DNA from: Deltaproteobacteria bacterium
Lineage (GTDB): Bacteria; Desulfobacterota; Desulfarculia; Adiutricales; Adiutricaceae
Direction: 5' to 3'
Length of the DNA: 7,561 nucleotides
Assembly: GCA_031278795.1 (NCBI GenBank)
Contig: JAITJT010000192.1
Span: 1 to 7,561, forward strand
Shown: positions 5,164-7,561 of the stretch, one piece after another
Layout: every line of letters starts with the position of its first letter
Numbering within the stretch: the first letter of the stretch is position 1
The notes under the pieces: model-generated
Databases searched by the model: none
The model's input: only the letters and a program-made list of their open reading frames with translations
What the model was told of the DNA's origin: nothing
Program-made: the position numbers and the translations under genes

Positions 5164-5949
5164 TCAAGGATTTTCCTGGACTTCAGTCTCAAGTTTAACC
5201 TTTGTCCTGGATTTTTTCTCCATCTTCCTAATAAAGAGCAGAAACAGAGACAGTTCAAAGAATACGGGGAAAAGAAAAAGAAAGGTGTTCCAGAAGATGC
5301 GGATATAGATTGGGCTGAACTGGGAGGCTACCTCGCTCCAAAAAAAGCTAGGGTAGTATCCCACCATGAAGGACTGGAGCACCCTGGACTGGAAGGAATC
5401 ATAGAACTCGTCTGCCGAAATAACCTTTCTTTTGGGGCTGAGCAACTTCAAATCCCCCTCGAGGGCGCTCTTGAGCGACAACTTCATGCTGTAGCGGATC
5501 GGTGAGACAATCTCCAAAAATATTAGGTCTTCGCCTAATACCTGGAAAGCCGCCTCGTCCACATGGGTCGCCACCACCTCGGCCACGTTGGGTATGAACT
5601 CATAGCGAATATCCGCCCCGGCGGTCGCCTCATGAATGCCAGCAAAGGCCCGGTGGACAGCCCCCACGGATACCTCGGTCAGGGCCACCTGGTGCTTGTT
5701 GAAAAGCCCCTTGGTCTCAAAGTGCAGCCCCAGAACCAGGGACAAGAAAAGAGACGAGATGGTGAAAACCAGGGGGAGGTACAAGTAGTAGCCTTTGACA
5801 AGTAGGTTGTAAAACCTGTTCTTCCTCTTGAAGAGGCCGCGTTTGCCCAAAAAGACCACCAGGATAACGCCCGCGGACAAGCCAAGGACGCATCCTACCA
5901 ATACGAACCAGACGAAGTTTTTCAGTCCGAAAAAATCCAAGTAATGCAC
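5164..5949 (-). CDS. Three-span membrane protein with large external domain, unknown function
   Basis: I do not recognise the family. Counted from the ATG at 5961, hydrophobic spans lie at about 16-38, 57-80 and 222-244. The 39-56 loop (KRGLFKRKNR) and the C-terminal tail (RKMEKKSRTKVK) are basic, so by the positive-inside rule the N-terminus is outside, the C-terminus inside, and the roughly 140-residue domain between spans 2 and 3 faces the periplasm. No catalytic motif is evident. I chose the start GTG 5949 (261 residues) because GGAGG at 5959-5955 lies five bases before it. The longer ATG start at 5961 (265 residues) has only AT-rich sequence and no ribosome site upstream. A consensus promoter lies about 80 bases upstream. 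It is probably a single-gene unit. Confidence 0.8.
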   Translation of the reverse strand: MHYLDFFGLKNFVWFVLVGCVLGLSAGVILVVFLGKRGLFKRKNRFYNLLVKGYYLYLPLVFTISSLFLSLVLGLHFETKGLFNKHQVALTEVSVGAVHRAFAGIHEATAGADIRYEFIPNVAEVVATHVDEAAFQVLGEDLIFLEIVSPIRYSMKLSLKSALEGDLKLLSPKRKVISADEFYDSFQSRVLQSFMVGYYPSFFWSEVASQFSPIYIRIFWNTFLFLFPVFFELSLFLLFIRKMEKKSRTKVKLETEVQENP

Positions 5950-5954
5950 GATAG

Positions 5955-5959
5955 CCTCC
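5955..5959 (-). promoter_or_regulatory. Ribosome-binding site that decides the start of the membrane protein
   Basis: GGAGG on the minus strand overlaps the upstream ATG (5961-5959) and lies five bases before GTG 5949. The sequence before the ATG is AT-rich with no Shine-Dalgarno match. The GTG is therefore the better-supported start. Confidence 0.6.
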
Positions 5960-6038
5960 ATATTAAATATTAAGAAGAAGAGAAAAATAAAAAAAAGTTC
6001 CGCAAAAAATAAAAGATTTAGGGGTCACTATGGAAGAC

Positions 6039-6068
6039 AGTATATTTTCTGAAGTGTTCACCTGTCAA
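6039..6068 (-). promoter_or_regulatory. Sigma-70 promoter of the membrane-protein gene
   Basis: On the minus strand a perfect TTGACA (6068-6063) is separated by 18 bases from TATACT (6044-6039, 5 of 6). Transcription should begin near 6032, giving a leader of about 80 bases that is pyrimidine-rich just before the gene. Confidence 0.65.
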
Positions 6069-6111
6069 GAAAAAAATTACACTTTCTGAAAAATTATTTT
6101 TCATGGAAAAG

Positions 6112-6124
6112 CTTATGGCATAAG
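6112..6124. other. Perfect 13-bp palindrome
   Basis: CTTATG-G-CATAAG is a perfect 6+1+6 inverted repeat about 45 bp upstream of the -35 box of the membrane-protein promoter. It could be a regulator site, but no known operator consensus is recognised. Confidence 0.4.
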
Positions 6125-6160
6125 TGTTTCCAAGATATAAATATTGCAATAATTTTTATT

Positions 6161-6240
6161 TATTTTCGTTTATCCCCAGATTTTTTCGTTTATTCTCAAA
6201 AATTTTCATCTATCCCCAGAAATTTTCATGTTTTGGCAAA
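6161..6240 (+). repeat. Degenerate tandem repeat with exact 20-bp period
   Basis: Four consecutive 20-mers share a T-rich TTTTC(G/A)T lead. The first three also share a TTATCCCCAGA-like core: TTATCCCCA at 6170-6178, TTATTCTCA at 6190-6198 and CTATCCCCA at 6210-6218. The fourth (6221-6240) keeps only the lead AATTTTCATG, identical in nine of ten bases to that of the third. The cores are one or two bases from the DnaA box TTATNCACA, differing at the seventh base each time. The fixed spacing and orientation suggest a protein-binding array. No replication gene is nearby. Confidence 0.65.
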
Positions 6241-6415
6241 GTGTTAAATTGATAAACAAAATGTATAACTTTGCTAATTTCTTTTTCTTGTGACTAAAGA
6301 TTGCATTTTGTCATGAATTTAAAACCCATCTACATAAAAGATTGTTCCTTTTACGCTTTTTTTCTTATTTTTTTCCCTCATATTTTGTTTTTTTTGTCCT
6401 CCTCTAAAGCAGACA

Positions 6416-6442
6416 AGGGCGCGTCCCAAAGGGATGCGCCCT
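6416..6442 (+). other. Strong GC-rich hairpin
   Basis: AGGGCGCGTCCC (6416-6427) pairs with GGGATGCGCCCT (6431-6442) at all 12 positions around an AAA loop; the only non-Watson-Crick pair is G-U (6423/6435), which exists only if the plus strand is transcribed. No U-run follows on either strand, so it is not a standard terminator. It may be the 5' stem of a small RNA. Confidence 0.6.
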
Positions 6443-6455
6443 CACCTCTCTAAAC

Positions 6456-6530
6456 AAAACTTCTTCAAAGAAAACTTCTTCAAAGAAAACTTCTATAACC
6501 AAAACCCCTCCATACAAAACCCATCTTTCT
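6456..6530 (+). repeat. 15-bp tandem repeat, five units beginning AAAAC
   Basis: Five consecutive 15-mers start at 6456, 6471, 6486, 6501 and 6516, each with AAAAC. The first two are identical (AAAACTTCTTCAAAG), the third keeps ten leading bases but one, and the last two keep mainly the AAAAC start. One plus-strand frame across the array is open, with a Lys-Thr-Ser-Ser-Lys repeat, but no start codon precedes it, so I do not call it coding. Confidence 0.75.
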
Positions 6531-6551
6531 CCTGATCTCTTTTAGGGCATC

Positions 6552-6579
6552 TTGGCTGTGGGTCAAAACCGCGGCCCAA
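6552..6579 (+). other. Hairpin with one bulge
   Basis: TTGGCTGTGG (6552-6561) pairs with CCGCGGCCCAA (6569-6579) over ten positions with one bulged C and a seven-base loop GTCAAAA. Two of the pairs are G-U when read as plus-strand RNA and would be lost on the minus strand. Confidence 0.45.
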
Positions 6580-6629
6580 AAGACTCCAAGGGTTCTGACA
6601 CCTTAGGCAGGCTAAATAAGCGCTACACC

Positions 6630-6660
6630 AAAGAAAAAGCCGGGAACATGTTCCCGGCTT
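6630..6660 (-). terminator. Rho-independent terminator of eno
   Basis: Bases 6637-6660 are a perfect 24-bp palindrome (AAGCCGGGAACA and its complement). Read on the minus strand the stem is followed by TTTTTCTTTGG, a proper U-run, about 40 bases after the enolase stop. On the plus strand the tail TTCTCTT is weaker, so termination may be partly bidirectional. Confidence 0.88.
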
Positions 6661-6669
6661 CTCTTGGAA

Positions 6670-6686
6670 CCCCTTAAGGAAAGGGG
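6670..6686 (-). other. Small hairpin between eno stop and terminator
   Basis: CCCCTT (6670-6675) pairs with AAGGGG (6681-6686) around a five-base loop. It lies between the stop codon and the main terminator and may stabilise the transcript end. Confidence 0.4.
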
Positions 6687-6700
6687 CTATCGTTAAATCT

Positions 6701-7561
<861 letters not shown>

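Larger units (their letters stand above)
5962..6700. other. Long AT-rich spacer between membrane-protein gene and enolase
   Basis: No protein gene is visible. In order it holds a promoter for the membrane-protein gene, a 13-bp palindrome (6112-6124), a 20-bp-period repeat array (6161-6240), an AT-rich and T-rich stretch (6241-6400), a strong hairpin (6416-6442), a 15-bp-period array (6456-6530), a second hairpin (6552-6579) and the enolase terminator region (6630-6686). Confidence 0.6.

Noticed and set aside
6408..6545. Open plus-strand frame across the 15-bp repeats encoding a Lys-Thr-Ser-Ser repeat
   Set aside because: No start codon or ribosome site after the preceding stop at 6405-6407; the frame is open because the period is a multiple of three.

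Overview
The window looks like a chromosomal segment of a flagellated, Gram-negative anaerobe, most likely a deltaproteobacterium in the broad sense (Desulfobacterota). This rests on a DUF3786 family protein (a family known mainly from anaerobes), a FliJ plus MotE-like pair behind a good sigma-54 promoter, and GC-rich coding DNA next to very AT-rich spacers. The lineage is inferred; no rRNA or other marker is present. Only about two thirds of the window is coding, and a spacer of 0.4 to 1.1 kb appears three times, which is low density for a free-living bacterium.

Layout. Positions 1-1135 hold no convincing protein gene. They contain an isolated GC-rich island (about 223-377) that folds into a long, mostly paired RNA-like structure, an AT-rich hairpin, and two sets of short degenerate direct repeats. 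At 1136-1582 (+) lies a small zinc-ribbon protein with one membrane segment. It meets a DUF3786 protein (1579-2217, -) tail to tail, and the two stop codons share the palindrome TTAA. A 238-base divergent spacer carries a sigma-70-like promoter for the DUF3786 gene and a sigma-54 promoter (2371-2387) for the flagellar pair. That pair is fliJ (2456-2929) and an overlapping MotE-like gene (2910-4268) with a very long Ala/Pro/Gln linker.

Positions 4269-4701 are non-coding and begin with an 8-bp tandem repeat. Two unrecognised minus-strand genes follow. One encodes a small acidic protein (4702-5001) and has a consensus promoter with an inverted repeat at its start point. The other encodes a three-span membrane protein (5164-5949) with its own promoter. 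Positions 5962-6700 are again non-coding, with an exact-period 20-bp repeat array carrying DnaA-box-like cores, a 15-bp repeat array flanked by hairpins, and the terminator of enolase. The 3' two thirds of enolase (eno, minus strand) fills 6701-7561 and runs off the window.

How the genes work together. Only fliJ and the MotE-like gene form a clear functional unit (flagellar export and motility, sigma-54 controlled, translationally coupled). The other genes appear to be single transcription units. The most interesting material is in the spacers: two possible structured RNAs, several short-period repeat arrays, and the operator-like inverted repeat at 5027-5054.
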